The notes: generated from the letters alone by a model not told the origin. DNA of 64,000 nucleotides from Citrobacter amalonaticus (GCF_018252635.1 NZ_JAGTXM010000005.1:310001-374000), one strand, 5' to 3'; counted from the stretch's first letter, positions 27,995-37,754 are shown. Program-made: numbers and translations.

Positions 27995-28552
27995 TTACTG
28001 AATAACCAGCGTGTTGATGATGTTTTCAGCGGCCGTTTGCGCTTTCTGCTGGTCGTCTGCTGGCAGCGTAATTTGCAGGGTCAGCAGTTGGTTATCGACT
28101 TTACCCAGCACCACAGACGAGTATGCGGTCTGGCCTTTCGCCGAGATGATACTGTCTAACTGTTGCAGCGTATGGCCTTTCAGCTCGATGGATTTGTTGG
28201 TCACCACCTGCAGCTGTGGGTCGCGGCTGCGCTGCTGATCTTCCAGACGTTTTGCCAGCACAGACAGCTCTTCGTTAGAGTTATCACCAACGATGACAAT
28301 CACCGCTTTCTGGCCAGTCGCGTCAGAGTAAACGTGCATATTATTGGCCTGCGTACCGAGCTTACCGCTCTGGTCAGTCATATCTGCCGGCAGTGAGAAG
28401 CTCAGTTTGCCATCCAGCAGAGAAACCGGCTGACCGGTTGCGTTGCTTTCTGCCGCCGTGCCTTCTGCCGGCGCTTTGGTATCACTATTATCACAGGCCG
28501 CCAGCCCCATAACCAGCAGGCCAATACCGACATATTTAACCAGATTACGCAT
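27995..28552 (-). CDS. dcrB: DcrB, periplasmic/inner-membrane lipoprotein
   Basis: A 185-residue lipoprotein with signal [20 protein letters not shown] (lipobox LAAC, Cys20) and a mature domain matching E. coli DcrB in length. DcrB is required for DNA entry of phages C1 and C6 and has a genetic link to Lgt-mediated lipoprotein modification and envelope stress. It is convergent with yhhS, three bases apart, and downstream of yhhQ on the same strand. Confidence 0.95.
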   Translation of the reverse strand: MRNLVKYVGIGLLVMGLAACDNSDTKAPAEGTAAESNATGQPVSLLDGKLSFSLPADMTDQSGKLGTQANNMHVYSDATGQKAVIVIVGDNSNEELSVLAKRLEDQQRSRDPQLQVVTNKSIELKGHTLQQLDSIISAKGQTAYSSVVLGKVDNQLLTLQITLPADDQQKAQTAAENIINTLVIQ

Positions 28553-28629
28553 TGACTTCTTCCTTTCGATAAACGGCCATAACGGCTCATTCCTTCATCT
28601 TATCACAACCCGGAAAAGGAACCTTTAGC

Positions 28630-29295
28630 TCAACTTGTCTGCATCGCCGGGATTTCAGATTTATCTGCCAGTTTTTTCAGCAACATATTCAGCAATACGC
28701 CATACATCGGCAGGAAGAAAAGGATGCTGATTAGCACCTTGAAACAGTAATCAACGATGGCGATTTCCATCCAGTGTTCGGCCATGAAGGCATCTGGACT
28801 GCGCCAGAACGCAATAAAGAAGAAGGCGAGGGTGTCGCTAACGTTGCCAAACAGCGTCGAGGCCGTCGGTGCCATCCACCAGCGTCGGTTCTGACGCAGA
28901 CGATTAAAAACGTGCACATCGAGAATTTGTCCCAGTGCATAGGCCATAAAGCTGGCGACCGCGATACGGGCAACAAACAGATTGAAGTGCATCAGCGCCC
29001 CAAATCCCTGCCAGGAGCCCATATAGAACAGCGACGAAATCACATAAGAGATCAGCAACGCTGGCATCATCACAGCAAAGATAATTCGACGGGCCAATGG
29101 CGCGCCAAAAATTCGTACCGTCAGATCGGTTGCGAGGAAAATAAACGGAAAGCTAAACGCGCCCCAGGTGGTGTGGAAACCAAAAATGGAGACCGGGAGC
29201 TGAACCAGATAGTTACTGGAAGTGATCACCAGCAGATGGAATAGCGATAGCCAGAACAACGCTTTTAGGCGCTGCGATTGTGTAAATGCGTTCAT
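28630..29295 (-). CDS. yhhQ: YhhQ, queuosine precursor transporter
   Basis: A 221-residue inner-membrane protein with six helices (vitamin U/queuosine ECF-like family, VUT/QPTR). The frame is open to 29352 but the ATG at 29295 (MNAFTQSQRLKALFW) matches the E. coli start. YhhQ imports preQ0 and preQ1 for queuosine modification of tRNA. Conserved features include the SSNYLVQLP stretch and TDLTVRIFG. Confidence 0.95.
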   Translation of the reverse strand: MNAFTQSQRLKALFWLSLFHLLVITSSNYLVQLPVSIFGFHTTWGAFSFPFIFLATDLTVRIFGAPLARRIIFAVMMPALLISYVISSLFYMGSWQGFGALMHFNLFVARIAVASFMAYALGQILDVHVFNRLRQNRRWWMAPTASTLFGNVSDTLAFFFIAFWRSPDAFMAEHWMEIAIVDYCFKVLISILFFLPMYGVLLNMLLKKLADKSEIPAMQTS

Positions 29296-29499
29296 ATTGT
29301 ACCTTTTTGATAATGATTGGGGTGAGGGAACCCAATTCGTGCTACACGCCATTAACGCGTGTTCAATCTTTCAAGCCGCCGCATAATACTGCTTTACGTC
29401 GGCAATGCAATGGCTATTTTTCACGCAATCGTTAACCTGATTGGCTTACTCCGGAACTGAGCGTAAACTACAGCCGTTTTTTTAGTGAATGAGACCACA

Positions 29500-29745
29500 A
29501 TGAGCGATCTGTTTTCCTCTCCTGACCATACCCTTGATGCCCAGGGGCTCCGCTGCCCGGAGCCGGTAATGATGGTGCGTAAAACCGTACGCAACATGCA
29601 GACCGGCGAAACGCTGCTGATTGTGGCTGACGATCCGGCGACCACCCGTGATATTCCCGGGTTTTGTACCTTTATGGAACACGAGCTGGTGGCAAAAGAG
29701 ACCGACTCTCTGCCGTACCGTTATCTGGTGCGTAAAGGCCAGTAA
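29500..29745 (+). CDS. tusA: TusA, sulfur carrier for tRNA 2-thiouridine synthesis
   Basis: An 81-residue protein starting at ATG 29500. The sulfur-accepting cysteine is C19 in [12 protein letters not shown]. TusA takes persulfide sulfur from IscS and passes it to TusBCD/TusE for mnm5s2U in tRNA; it also feeds molybdopterin synthesis. The length is the same as in E. coli. It diverges from yhhQ and is followed by a BIME. Confidence 0.96.
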   Translation: MSDLFSSPDHTLDAQGLRCPEPVMMVRKTVRNMQTGETLLIVADDPATTRDIPGFCTFMEHELVAKETDSLPYRYLVRKGQ

Positions 29746-29750
29746 ACGAC

Positions 29751-29828
29751 GCCGGATGGCGCTTCGCTTATCCGGCCTACGAATGACGAACAGCCTGTAG
29801 GCCGGATAAGGCAAGCCCGCCATCCGGC
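29751..29828. repeat. BIME between tusA and zntA
   Basis: Two inverted REP units: GCCGGATGGCGCTTCGCTTATCCGGCC and, after 20 bases, GTAGGCCGGATAAGG...CCGCCATCCGGC. It occupies the whole space between the convergent genes tusA and zntA. Confidence 0.92.
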
Positions 29829-29837
29829 AAAAACACG

Positions 29838-32036
29838 TTATCCTTTTCGCAACAGTCTGAGGGCGTTGGCGGTAACCAGTACCGTTGCCCCGGTATCTGC
29901 CAGCACCGCCAGCCACAGGCCGGTCATCCCGAGCAGCGTGGTGACGAGAAATATCCCCTTCAGCCCCAGCGCAATGGTGATGTTCTGACGGATATTGACG
30001 TGGGTGGCGCGCGCCAGCTGGATCATCTGCACCAACCCGGTAAGGCGGTTATGCGTCAGTGCGGCATCTGCCGTTTCCAGCGCCACGTCGGTGCCGCTAC
30101 CCATCGCGATCCCGATGGCGGCGGCCTTCATCGCCGGCGCATCGTTAATGCCATCGCCCACCATCGCCAGCGGCGACTGTTGATTCAGGGTGGAGACCGC
30201 CTTCACTTTATCTTCCGGCAGCAGTCCTGCGTTAAACGCAAGGCCCAGTTCACCGGCAATGGCAGCTGCCGCGCGCGGGTTATCACCGGTCAGGATCACG
30301 CCGTTCACGCCCAGCGCATTCAGTTCGCGGATGGCGGTGCGAGCATCGTCGCGCAGTGTATCCTGCAGGGCGATGACGCCGATCACGGCCTCATTGCGCA
30401 GGACCAGAATGACCGTCTGCCCGGCGCTTTCAAGCTGGTTAATTTCTCCGGTAAAGGCGTCGGCAGGACGTTTCCCGGCCGCGCAAATCAGAACACGTTC
30501 GCCATTCACCAGGGCTTCAATACCTGATCCTACCAGCGCCCGTTGCTCCTCAGCGGACGGGATGGTCAGCCCTGTGGTTTGTGCTTCACGCACAATGGCC
30601 AGCGCCAGCGGGTGCGTTGCGCCTTGCTCGACAGCGGCCGCCAGCGACAGCAGTTCAGACTCGCTGACGCCGGTGGCCGGATGAATTGCCGTAACGCGCG
30701 GTTTCCCGACGGTCAGCGTCCCGGTTTTATCAAAGGCGACCTGGGTGATACGGCCCAACTGTTCCAGCGCCGCGCCGCCTTTAATCAGTGCCCCCCGACG
30801 GGCCGCTGCCGCCAGTCCAGAAGTGATGGCCGCAGGCGTGGAGATGACCAGCGCGCACGGACAGCCGATCAGCAGCAGCGTTAACCCTTTATAAATCCAC
30901 TCTTGCCAGGCGCCGGCGAACAGCAACGGCGGGACGAGCGTCACCAGCAGGGCGACGGCCATAATCGCCGGCGTATATATCCGGCTGAAGCGGTCGATAA
31001 AACGCTCGATTGGCGCACGACGCTCCTCGGCCTCTTCGATTAACTTCAGAATGCGGTCAATCGCACTGGCGCCCGGTTCAGAAAGCACTTCCAGCGTGAC
31101 GAGTCGGTCCACGCTGGTGGCCCCCGCCGGGACTTTTTCGCCAGTGGCGCGTTCCACCGGAATTGATTCTCCCGTCAGCGCGCTCTCATCAAAACTGGCA
31201 AAACCAGTAACCAGCTTACCGTCGGCAGGCAGTCGTCCCCCGGCGGCGACTTCAATGATGTCGCCCGGTTGCAGGGTGTTAATTGCCACCTCTTCGCGTA
31301 CGCCGTCGCGCAGACGCGTTGCGGTTTCCGGTTTCAACGCCATTAGCGCGCTGACCCCTTTGCGGGCGCGACTGGCGGCCCAGCCTTCAAGGCGTTCGCC
31401 AATCAGGAACAGCAGCAACACCATCGCCGCTTCTGCCGTGGCACCGATGAATAACGCCCCGACAGCCGCGACGCTCATCAGCGTTTCAATGGCAAACCAG
31501 GTGCCGGTTTTAATCAGACGCAGCGCCTGGCGGGCAATCGGGAACAGGCCGACCAGCGTCGTGGCAATGAACGCGAGTTGACCGAACGGGTGGTTGAATT
31601 GCTCCAGTCCCCAACTGAGCGCCATCATGACGGTAAGCGTCAGTAGCGGCAGGTTTTCTTTAAAGCGGGATTCGGGTGCGTCTTCCTTTGTCTGTTCATC
31701 GCGCAGGGTGTAACCTGCTTTTTGCACCGCGTTCTCAATTTGTTGGCGGAGATCGCCGTTACTGTCGACAACCAGTTTCTCGGTGGCAAACAGCACCTGG
31801 ACCTGGTTGACGCCGCTGATCTGGCGCACGGCGTTTTCCACTTTGCGGGCGCAGGCGGCGCAGTCCATCCCGGCGACTTTCCAGCTGTAGCGGGTACCTT
31901 TTACCGTTTCAACAACCGATTCAGGGGGAGAGCATACGCCTTCGCAGCAGCAGCCATCGGGTTTCTGCGGCGTAGGGGCTGGCTTAAAAGATGAAAATTG
32001 TGGGGCTTTTTTGCCATCGTGAGCAGGTGTCGACAT
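29838..32036 (-). CDS. zntA: ZntA, Zn2+/Cd2+/Pb2+-exporting P1B-type ATPase
   Basis: A 732-residue heavy-metal ATPase, the same length as E. coli ZntA. The N-terminus has a Cys-rich CCCEGVC stretch (residues 29-35) and the metal-binding GMDCAAC (C59, C62). The membrane CPC motif is in GCPCALV (about 392-394), the phosphorylated Asp in DKTGTLT (about 436), and GDGINDAPA in the hinge. It exports zinc, cadmium and lead to the periplasm. The ZntR-type promoter lies directly upstream. Confidence 0.97.
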   Translation of the reverse strand: MSTPAHDGKKAPQFSSFKPAPTPQKPDGCCCEGVCSPPESVVETVKGTRYSWKVAGMDCAACARKVENAVRQISGVNQVQVLFATEKLVVDSNGDLRQQIENAVQKAGYTLRDEQTKEDAPESRFKENLPLLTLTVMMALSWGLEQFNHPFGQLAFIATTLVGLFPIARQALRLIKTGTWFAIETLMSVAAVGALFIGATAEAAMVLLLFLIGERLEGWAASRARKGVSALMALKPETATRLRDGVREEVAINTLQPGDIIEVAAGGRLPADGKLVTGFASFDESALTGESIPVERATGEKVPAGATSVDRLVTLEVLSEPGASAIDRILKLIEEAEERRAPIERFIDRFSRIYTPAIMAVALLVTLVPPLLFAGAWQEWIYKGLTLLLIGCPCALVISTPAAITSGLAAAARRGALIKGGAALEQLGRITQVAFDKTGTLTVGKPRVTAIHPATGVSESELLSLAAAVEQGATHPLALAIVREAQTTGLTIPSAEEQRALVGSGIEALVNGERVLICAAGKRPADAFTGEINQLESAGQTVILVLRNEAVIGVIALQDTLRDDARTAIRELNALGVNGVILTGDNPRAAAAIAGELGLAFNAGLLPEDKVKAVSTLNQQSPLAMVGDGINDAPAMKAAAIGIAMGSGTDVALETADAALTHNRLTGLVQMIQLARATHVNIRQNITIALGLKGIFLVTTLLGMTGLWLAVLADTGATVLVTANALRLLRKG

Positions 32037-32074
32037 GGCATCCTCCGGTTTATGATAATTTTCTCATTAACCGG

Positions 32075-32106
32075 AGGATACACTCTGGAGTCGACTCCAG
32101 AGTCAA
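32075..32106 (-). promoter_or_regulatory. ZntR-activated zntA promoter with MerR-type operator
   Basis: A perfect 22-base palindrome (arms ACTCTGGAGTC and GACTCCAGAGT) lies at 32082-32103. On the minus strand it fills the 20-base space between a -35 TTGACT (32101-32106) and a -10 TATCCT (32075-32080). The overlong spacer and central palindrome are the hallmark of MerR-family promoters, and the sequence equals the E. coli zntA operator as I remember it. Confidence 0.94.
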
Positions 32107-32112
32107 GCGTTA

Positions 32113-32739
32113 TTAGAGATAAAGCGAACGGACGATCAGGAAGTGCCCGGCAAAGTAGCAGGCGGCGGCGATGGCGTTGTCCGCGCGGAAGCGGCAACGG
32201 TAATGACTACCCAGCCAGACGATATTGCCAATGAACAGCAGCGACGCGCCCAAAAATGCCGACAGCGCAGGCGCGGTGGGGCGGAAGAACCACAGTTTGC
32301 CGGCCAGCCAGACCATCACCAGCGTCATGGCGATAAAGGTGCAGACCGGCCAGCGCAGCTCATCGAGGCGTGTCCAGATTACCGCAATCAGCAGAGCGCC
32401 CAGTACCATCAGCACCAGCGGCAGCGGCCAGAAGAAAGAGAGCGTCATCTGGCTGGCAAAATAGATGGTGTACAACAGGTGCGAGAGGAAAAAGGCGCCA
32501 ATCGCGTAGAGCAGCCGCTGACGCGGTAATAATGTCAGCGCATCGCCAACCAGCGAGGCGCAAAGACCGGCCAGTACCAGATAGCTCACGGCATTGAACA
32601 TCGGCGCCTGCCAGGCCAGTAACAGCAGGAGTAACAAGGTGACAGGTTTAAAGACCCAGCGTTGCCAGACGGGTCCACGGTAGGAGGCATCCACAAATAA
32701 CCATGCGGAAAGGCAGACAGCGATAAACGACCAAAGCAT
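32113..32739 (-). CDS. yhhN: YhhN, TMEM86-like inner-membrane protein
   Basis: A 208-residue protein with seven or eight predicted helices belonging to the YhhN/TMEM86 family, whose animal members are lysoplasmalogenases. The bacterial function is unknown. Its stop lies seven bases before the -35 of the zntA promoter. It is divergent from yhhM. Confidence 0.92.
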   Translation of the reverse strand: MLWSFIAVCLSAWLFVDASYRGPVWQRWVFKPVTLLLLLLLAWQAPMFNAVSYLVLAGLCASLVGDALTLLPRQRLLYAIGAFFLSHLLYTIYFASQMTLSFFWPLPLVLMVLGALLIAVIWTRLDELRWPVCTFIAMTLVMVWLAGKLWFFRPTAPALSAFLGASLLFIGNIVWLGSHYRCRFRADNAIAAACYFAGHFLIVRSLYL

Positions 32740-32880
32740 CTTAGTTCCTTGAATTCGTTATTTTTTCGTAAGCGGTATGCTCACAACCCTGCTGTTCAGT
32801 GTAGAGGTCACGACCACCTGATGACAACACCATAACGGGCAGGGTATGCTTATTTCCGCATTTTCTGATGGGTTATCAAG

Positions 32881-33240
32881 ATGAGTAAACCGCCACTTTT
32901 TTTCATGATTATCATCGTGTTAATTATCGTTGCCGCCTCGTTTCGCTTTATGCAGCAGCGACGGGAAAAAGCCGATAACGATGCGGCACCGCTTCGGCAG
33001 GCGCAGATGGTGGTCAGCAATAAGCGTGAAAAACCCATCAACGACCGACGCTCCCGACAGCAGCAGGTCACGCCGGCGGGAACCAGCATGCGCTATGAGG
33101 TCAGCTTTACGCCGCAGAACGGTGGGCTGGAAAAAACGTTCCGCCTCGACGCGACGCAGTATCATGCGCTGACGGTGGGGGAGAAAGGGACACTGAGCTA
33201 CAAGGGGTCGCGCTTTGTCGATTTTGTCGCTCAGCCATAA
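32881..33240 (+). CDS. yhhM: YhhM, DUF2500 membrane-anchored protein
   Basis: A 119-residue protein with one N-terminal helix (PPLFFMIIIVLIIVAASF) and a small C-terminal domain (MRYEVSFTPQNGGLEKTFRL...GTLSYKGSRFVDF) typical of DUF2500. The length equals E. coli YhhM. Function unknown. A REP unit follows, then convergent yhhL. Confidence 0.9.
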   Translation: MSKPPLFFMIIIVLIIVAASFRFMQQRREKADNDAAPLRQAQMVVSNKREKPINDRRSRQQQVTPAGTSMRYEVSFTPQNGGLEKTFRLDATQYHALTVGEKGTLSYKGSRFVDFVAQP

Positions 33241-33261
33241 GGCGGGAAACCGCTCGCGTTT

Positions 33262-33292
33262 GTAGGCCGGATAAGCGAAGCGCTATCCGGCA
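33262..33292. repeat. REP unit between yhhM and yhhL
   Basis: GTAGGCCGGATAAGCGAAGCGCTATCCGGC, a single REP palindrome in a convergent intergenic space. Confidence 0.85.
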
Positions 33293-33304
33293 CCTTAAGC
33301 AGTA

Positions 33305-33574
33305 TTACTTTTTGACGTTAAATTTTTTCTGCCAGACCAGCAGCTCAAACACGCCAAACAGGAAAATACGTACTTTCTCGCCGGTGGTCATTTGCGGTCC
33401 GTCTTTGGGCAGTGTGGACTTCAGTAGCGCCAGTTGCATGCCGTGCATCAGCACCATGAATACGAGGGCGACGTTAACGAAGATGTTAAGCGGGCGCGGG
33501 AAGGGGTGCACCAGGTTTAACAATAAGAATGCCCACACGCCGAGCATCAATAGTCGACCAAGATTAATCAGCAT
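33305..33574 (-). CDS. yhhL: YhhL, DUF1145 membrane protein
   Basis: An 89-residue protein with three predicted helices, matching the DUF1145 family and E. coli YhhL in length. Function unknown. It overlaps the end of rsmD by 11 bases, so the two are translationally coupled. Confidence 0.9.
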   Translation of the reverse strand: MLINLGRLLMLGVWAFLLLNLVHPFPRPLNIFVNVALVFMVLMHGMQLALLKSTLPKDGPQMTTGEKVRIFLFGVFELLVWQKKFNVKK

Positions 33575-34160
33575 CGCTTTCTCCTTGTGCTTCGCGTTGA
33601 TACAAACGGTACGCGACCTGCCCGGCGATTTTTTCCCGGTACAATGACCAGTTTGTCGGCACGGGCGGCAGACCGTTTTCCACTTCGCTTTCCACGTAAA
33701 TCAAGGCTTCATCTGCCAGCCAGCCGTAAGTTTCCAGCAGGCTTAAGGTCTCTTCCAGTAACCCTTTACGAAACGGCGGATCGACAAACACCACGTTGTG
33801 CGGCGTGCCCGGCTGCGCCAGGAATGTCAGGGTATTGGTGTTAACGACTTTTGCATTCCCTGCTTTTAGCGTAGCCAGGTTCTTTTGTAACTGCTGAGAG
33901 ACCGCGCGATCCATCTCCAACAGCGTGGCACCCGCGGCATAGCGTGACAGCGCTTCCAGCCCCAGCGCGCCGCTTCCGGCGAAACAGTCCAGACATTGGG
34001 CCTCTGGCATCACCGGCGCCAGCCAGTTAAACAGCGTTTCACGCACACGGTCCGTTGTTGGGCGTAGACCGGGACTGTCAGGGACCGGGAGTTTGCGGCC
34101 GCGCCATTGTCCGCCAATAATGCGGATTTGGCCGCTGCCTGAGTGATTCGTTTTTTTCAT
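33564..34160 (-). CDS. rsmD: RsmD, 16S rRNA m2G966 methyltransferase
   Basis: A 198-residue class I methyltransferase. It has the RsmD N-terminus (IRIIGGQWRGRKLPVPDSPG), SAM-binding CLDCFAGSGALGLEA and the catalytic VFVDPPF motif. RsmD methylates N2 of G966 in 16S rRNA during 30S assembly. Divergent from ftsY over 125 bases, as in E. coli. Confidence 0.96.
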   Translation of the reverse strand: MKKTNHSGSGQIRIIGGQWRGRKLPVPDSPGLRPTTDRVRETLFNWLAPVMPEAQCLDCFAGSGALGLEALSRYAAGATLLEMDRAVSQQLQKNLATLKAGNAKVVNTNTLTFLAQPGTPHNVVFVDPPFRKGLLEETLSLLETYGWLADEALIYVESEVENGLPPVPTNWSLYREKIAGQVAYRLYQREAQGESDAD

Positions 34161-34285
34161 TTCTGTTGCTCAAACCGCCGCGTGCAGATGATTCCAGGCG
34201 GTGATGTGGATTAAGTAAAGTGATAGACTATTTCATCATTTTTTTAGCTTCCATGTATATAGCGCCGCGAGGAGTGTAATCGCAG

Positions 34286-35779
34286 ATGGCAAAACAGAAA
34301 AAACGTGGCTTCTTTTCCTGGCTGGGCTTTGGTGAAAAAGAGCAAGAACAAGAGCAAAAAACCGAAGAGCAGCAGGGTGTTGAAGCGCAATTACCGTCCG
34401 ACGCGCCCGTTGAAACAGCGGCTGACGTAGAAGCGCAAGCGCCGGTCCACGGCAAAGAAGAGGCAGAAGCCTTTGCTGAAGAAGTGGTTGAGGTGACTGA
34501 ACAGGTTCAGGAAATCGAAACCTTCCAGCCTGCTGAACCCGAGCCCGTTGTCGCTGAAGAATGCGCCGACACGCCGGTTGAGCCGCAGATTGCCGTCGAA
34601 CATGAAGAACTTCCGCTGCCGGAAGAGGTGAACGCCGAAGAAGAAACCGCTGCGCAAGAGTGGCAGGCGGAAGCGGAAACCGTTGAGATTGTTGAAGCGG
34701 TGGAAGAAGAGGCGCAAAACGAACCGGAGCTGACCGACGAAGAGCTGGAAGCACAGGCGCTGGCGGCGCAAGCGGCGGAAGACGCGCAGATGGTCGTGCC
34801 GATAGCGGAAGCAGACGCGCCGGTCGAAGAGATGATTCAGGAGCAGGAAAAACCGACCAAAGAGGGATTTTTTGCGCGTCTGAAACGCAGTTTACTGAAA
34901 ACAAAAGAAAACCTCGGTTCCGGATTTATCAGTCTGTTCCGTGGTAAAAAAATCGACGATGATCTGTTTGAAGAGCTGGAAGAACAACTGCTGATTGCCG
35001 ATGTGGGCGTGGAAACCACGCGCAAAATCATCACCAACCTGACTGAAGGCGCCAGCCGCAAACAGCTTAAAGATGCCGAAGCGCTGTATGGCCTGCTGAA
35101 AGACGAGATGGGCGAGATTCTGGCGAAAGTCGATGAACCACTGAACGTGGAAGGCAAAACACCGTTTGTGATTCTGATGGTCGGTGTGAATGGGGTGGGG
35201 AAAACCACCACTATCGGTAAGCTGGCACGTCAGTTTGAACAGCAGGGGAAATCCGTGATGCTGGCGGCGGGCGATACCTTCCGCGCCGCAGCGGTCGAAC
35301 AGTTGCAGGTCTGGGGCCAACGTAACAATATTCCGGTTATAGCCCAGCATACCGGTGCGGATTCCGCTTCCGTTATCTTTGACGCCATTCAGGCGGCGAA
35401 GGCGCGCCACATTGATGTGCTGATTGCCGATACCGCGGGTCGTCTGCAAAACAAATCGCACCTGATGGAAGAACTGAAAAAAATCGTTCGCGTGATGAAG
35501 AAACTGGACGAAGACGCGCCGCATGAAGTTATGCTGACCCTTGACGCCAGCACCGGGCAGAATGCGATAAGCCAGGCCAAACTGTTCCATGAAGCGGTGG
35601 GTCTGACCGGTATTACCCTGACCAAGCTGGACGGTACGGCGAAAGGTGGGGTGATCTTCTCGGTGGCCGATCAGTTTGGCATCCCTATCCGCTATATTGG
35701 TGTGGGCGAACGTATCGAGGATTTACGTCCGTTTAAGGCGGACGATTTTATAGAGGCACTTTTTGCCCGAGAGGATTAA
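34286..35779 (+). CDS. ftsY: FtsY, signal recognition particle receptor
   Basis: A 497-residue SRP GTPase. The first 195 residues are the acidic, Glu/Ala/Gln-rich A domain that contacts membrane lipids and SecYEG. The NG domain follows with G1 GVNGVGKTTT, the DTFRAAAVEQL motif, DTAGR and TKLDGTAKGG. FtsY docks SRP-ribosome complexes at the inner membrane. First gene of ftsYEX, two bases before ftsE. Confidence 0.98.
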   Translation: MAKQKKRGFFSWLGFGEKEQEQEQKTEEQQGVEAQLPSDAPVETAADVEAQAPVHGKEEAEAFAEEVVEVTEQVQEIETFQPAEPEPVVAEECADTPVEPQIAVEHEELPLPEEVNAEEETAAQEWQAEAETVEIVEAVEEEAQNEPELTDEELEAQALAAQAAEDAQMVVPIAEADAPVEEMIQEQEKPTKEGFFARLKRSLLKTKENLGSGFISLFRGKKIDDDLFEELEEQLLIADVGVETTRKIITNLTEGASRKQLKDAEALYGLLKDEMGEILAKVDEPLNVEGKTPFVILMVGVNGVGKTTTIGKLARQFEQQGKSVMLAAGDTFRAAAVEQLQVWGQRNNIPVIAQHTGADSASVIFDAIQAAKARHIDVLIADTAGRLQNKSHLMEELKKIVRVMKKLDEDAPHEVMLTLDASTGQNAISQAKLFHEAVGLTGITLTKLDGTAKGGVIFSVADQFGIPIRYIGVGERIEDLRPFKADDFIEALFARED

Positions 35780-35781
35780 CA

Positions 35782-36450
35782 ATGATTCGCTTTGAACATG
35801 TCAGCAAGGCCTATCTCGGTGGGAGACAAGCGCTGCAAGGGGTCACATTCCATATGCAGCCAGGCGAGATGGCGTTTCTGACCGGCCACTCCGGCGCGGG
35901 GAAAAGTACCCTGCTGAAGCTTATCTGTGGGATTGAGCGGCCCAGCGCCGGGAAAATTCTCTTCAGTGGGCATGACATCACGCGCCTGAAAAACCGTGAA
36001 GTGCCGTTTTTGCGTCGTCAGATCGGCATGATTTTCCAGGATCATCATCTGTTGATGGACAGAACGGTATTCGACAACGTGGCAATCCCGCTGATTATCG
36101 CGGGCGCCAGCGGGGATGATATTCGTCGTCGGGTGTCGGCGGCGCTGGATAAGGTCGGACTGCTGGACAAAGCGAAGAATTTCCCGATTCAACTCTCCGG
36201 CGGTGAGCAGCAGCGTGTCGGTATCGCTCGTGCGGTAGTGAACAAGCCTGCGGTACTGCTGGCGGATGAACCGACCGGTAACCTGGATGACGCGCTCTCA
36301 GAAGGGATCCTGCGTCTGTTTGAAGAGTTTAACCGCGTCGGGGTGACGGTGCTGATGGCGACGCACGACATCGGGCTCATCTCCCGTCGTTCATACCGCA
36401 TGCTTACCCTGAGCGATGGCCATTTGCATGGAGGCGAAGCCCGTGAATAA
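35782..36450 (+). CDS. ftsE: FtsE, cell-division ABC ATPase
   Basis: A 222-residue ABC ATPase with Walker [10 protein letters not shown], signature LSGGEQQR and Walker B VLLADEP. FtsEX sits in the divisome and, through FtsX, activates the EnvC-amidase system for septal peptidoglycan splitting. It overlaps ftsX by eight bases. Confidence 0.98.
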   Translation: MIRFEHVSKAYLGGRQALQGVTFHMQPGEMAFLTGHSGAGKSTLLKLICGIERPSAGKILFSGHDITRLKNREVPFLRRQIGMIFQDHHLLMDRTVFDNVAIPLIIAGASGDDIRRRVSAALDKVGLLDKAKNFPIQLSGGEQQRVGIARAVVNKPAVLLADEPTGNLDDALSEGILRLFEEFNRVGVTVLMATHDIGLISRRSYRMLTLSDGHLHGGEARE

Positions 36451-37501
36451 GCGCGACGCTATCAACCAAATCAAACAGTTCGGTGGACGACTGGACCGTT
36501 TTCGTCGTTCCGGTGGCACCTCCGGCGACGGTGGGCGTAACGCGCCGAAGCGGGCGAAACCGTCGCCAAAGCCGAATTCGCGTAAAACCAACGTCTTTAA
36601 CGAGCAGGTACGCTATGCGTTCCAGGGCGCGTTACAGGATCTAAAAAGTAAACCGTTGGCGACGTTTTTGACGGTGATGGTGATTGCCATCTCCCTGACG
36701 CTGCCAAGCGTTTGCTACATGGTCTACAAAAACGTTAATCAGGCCGCGACGCAGTATTACCCGTCCCCGCAGATCACCGTTTATCTGCAAAAAACGCTGG
36801 ATGATGATGCGGCGGCTGGTGTTGTCGCCCAACTGCAGGCCGAGCAGGGCGTGGAAAAGGTGAATTACCTTTCTCGCGAAGATGCCCTTGGCGAATTCCG
36901 TAACTGGTCCGGTTTCGGCGGCGCGCTGGATATGCTGGAAGAGAACCCCTTACCTGCGGTAGCGGTGGTGATTCCGAAACTCGATTTCCAGAGCACCGAT
37001 TCCCTGAATACGCTGCGCGACCGGGTTTCCCGCATCAACGGGATTGATGAAGTACGGATGGATGATAGCTGGTTTGCCCGTCTGGCGGCGCTGACCGGTC
37101 TGGTCGGACGCGTGTCGGCGATGATTGGTGTGCTGATGGTTGCTGCTGTCTTCCTCGTCATTGGTAACAGCGTGCGGCTGAGCATTTTTGCCCGTCGCGA
37201 TACCATTAACGTGCAAAAACTGATTGGTGCAACGGATGGATTTATCCTGCGTCCGTTCCTGTATGGCGGTGCATTGCTCGGTTTTTCCGGCGCATTTCTT
37301 TCACTGATTTTATCAGAAATTTTGGTGTTACGACTGTCATCGGCGGTCACAGAAGTGGCACAGGTTTTCGGAACGAAGTTTGATCTCAATGGCTTATCGT
37401 TCGATGAGTGCCTGTTGCTGCTGCTGGTGTGTTCGATGATCGGCTGGGTGGCGGCGTGGCTTGCGACGGTTCAACATTTACGTCACTTTACTCCCGATTA
37501 A
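36443..37501 (+). CDS. ftsX: FtsX, cell-division transmembrane protein
   Basis: A 352-residue protein from the GTG at 36443 ([17 protein letters not shown]). The frame is open nine codons upstream, but the GTG matches the E. coli start and keeps the short overlap with ftsE. It has a basic cytoplasmic N-terminus, a helix at about 75-95, a periplasmic domain that recruits EnvC (about 95-220) and three C-terminal helices of the MacB/FtsX type. Confidence 0.97.
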   Translation: MNKRDAINQIKQFGGRLDRFRRSGGTSGDGGRNAPKRAKPSPKPNSRKTNVFNEQVRYAFQGALQDLKSKPLATFLTVMVIAISLTLPSVCYMVYKNVNQAATQYYPSPQITVYLQKTLDDDAAAGVVAQLQAEQGVEKVNYLSREDALGEFRNWSGFGGALDMLEENPLPAVAVVIPKLDFQSTDSLNTLRDRVSRINGIDEVRMDDSWFARLAALTGLVGRVSAMIGVLMVAAVFLVIGNSVRLSIFARRDTINVQKLIGATDGFILRPFLYGGALLGFSGAFLSLILSEILVLRLSSAVTEVAQVFGTKFDLNGLSFDECLLLLLVCSMIGWVAAWLATVQHLRHFTPD

Positions 37502-37510
37502 TAAAACCGT

Positions 37511-37557
37511 GGTATAATCTTTCCCTGCAATGGGTTTCCGTTCGCAGGGAAAGAGTT
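37511..37557 (+). promoter_or_regulatory. Extended -10 and long hairpin after ftsX
   Basis: TGGTATAAT (37510-37518) is an extended -10 box just behind the ftsX stop, a candidate for a distal rpoH promoter. Directly after it, CTTTCCCTGC and GCAGGGAAAG form a perfect ten-pair stem (about 37519-37553) without a U-run. The hairpin could mark the ftsX mRNA end by processing or sit in the rpoH leader. Confidence 0.5.
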
Positions 37558-37608
37558 CCTGTTGTCTCTTCCCCGCTTTTCATCTTCATGTCACAATTTG
37601 TGCGTAAT

Positions 37609-37655
37609 TTATACACAACGTTGCATTGAACTTGTGGATAAAATCACGGTCTGAT
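37609..37655 (+). promoter_or_regulatory. rpoH upstream region: sigma-E promoter and two DnaA boxes
   Basis: GAACTT (37628-37633), a 16-base spacer and TCTGAT (37650-37655) match the sigma-E consensus; this is the P3 promoter known in E. coli rpoH. Two DnaA boxes flank or overlap it: TTATACACA (37609-37617) and TGTGGATAA (37633-37641, the perfect box on the minus strand). The second lies inside the promoter spacer, fitting the reported DnaA control of rpoH. Confidence 0.88.
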
Positions 37656-37754
37656 AAAAGAGTGAATGCTAATCTCGTTGCTCATTAACGCTGGCACGGT
37701 TGTTGCTGATGTCTATCGCTGTGGTGCCAGACGATAAAACTTGAGAGGATTTGA

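Noticed and set aside
37519-37557. Intrinsic terminator of ftsX
   Set aside because: The ten-pair stem is perfect but no U-run follows, and it lies just downstream of an extended -10, so I list it as a leader hairpin only.
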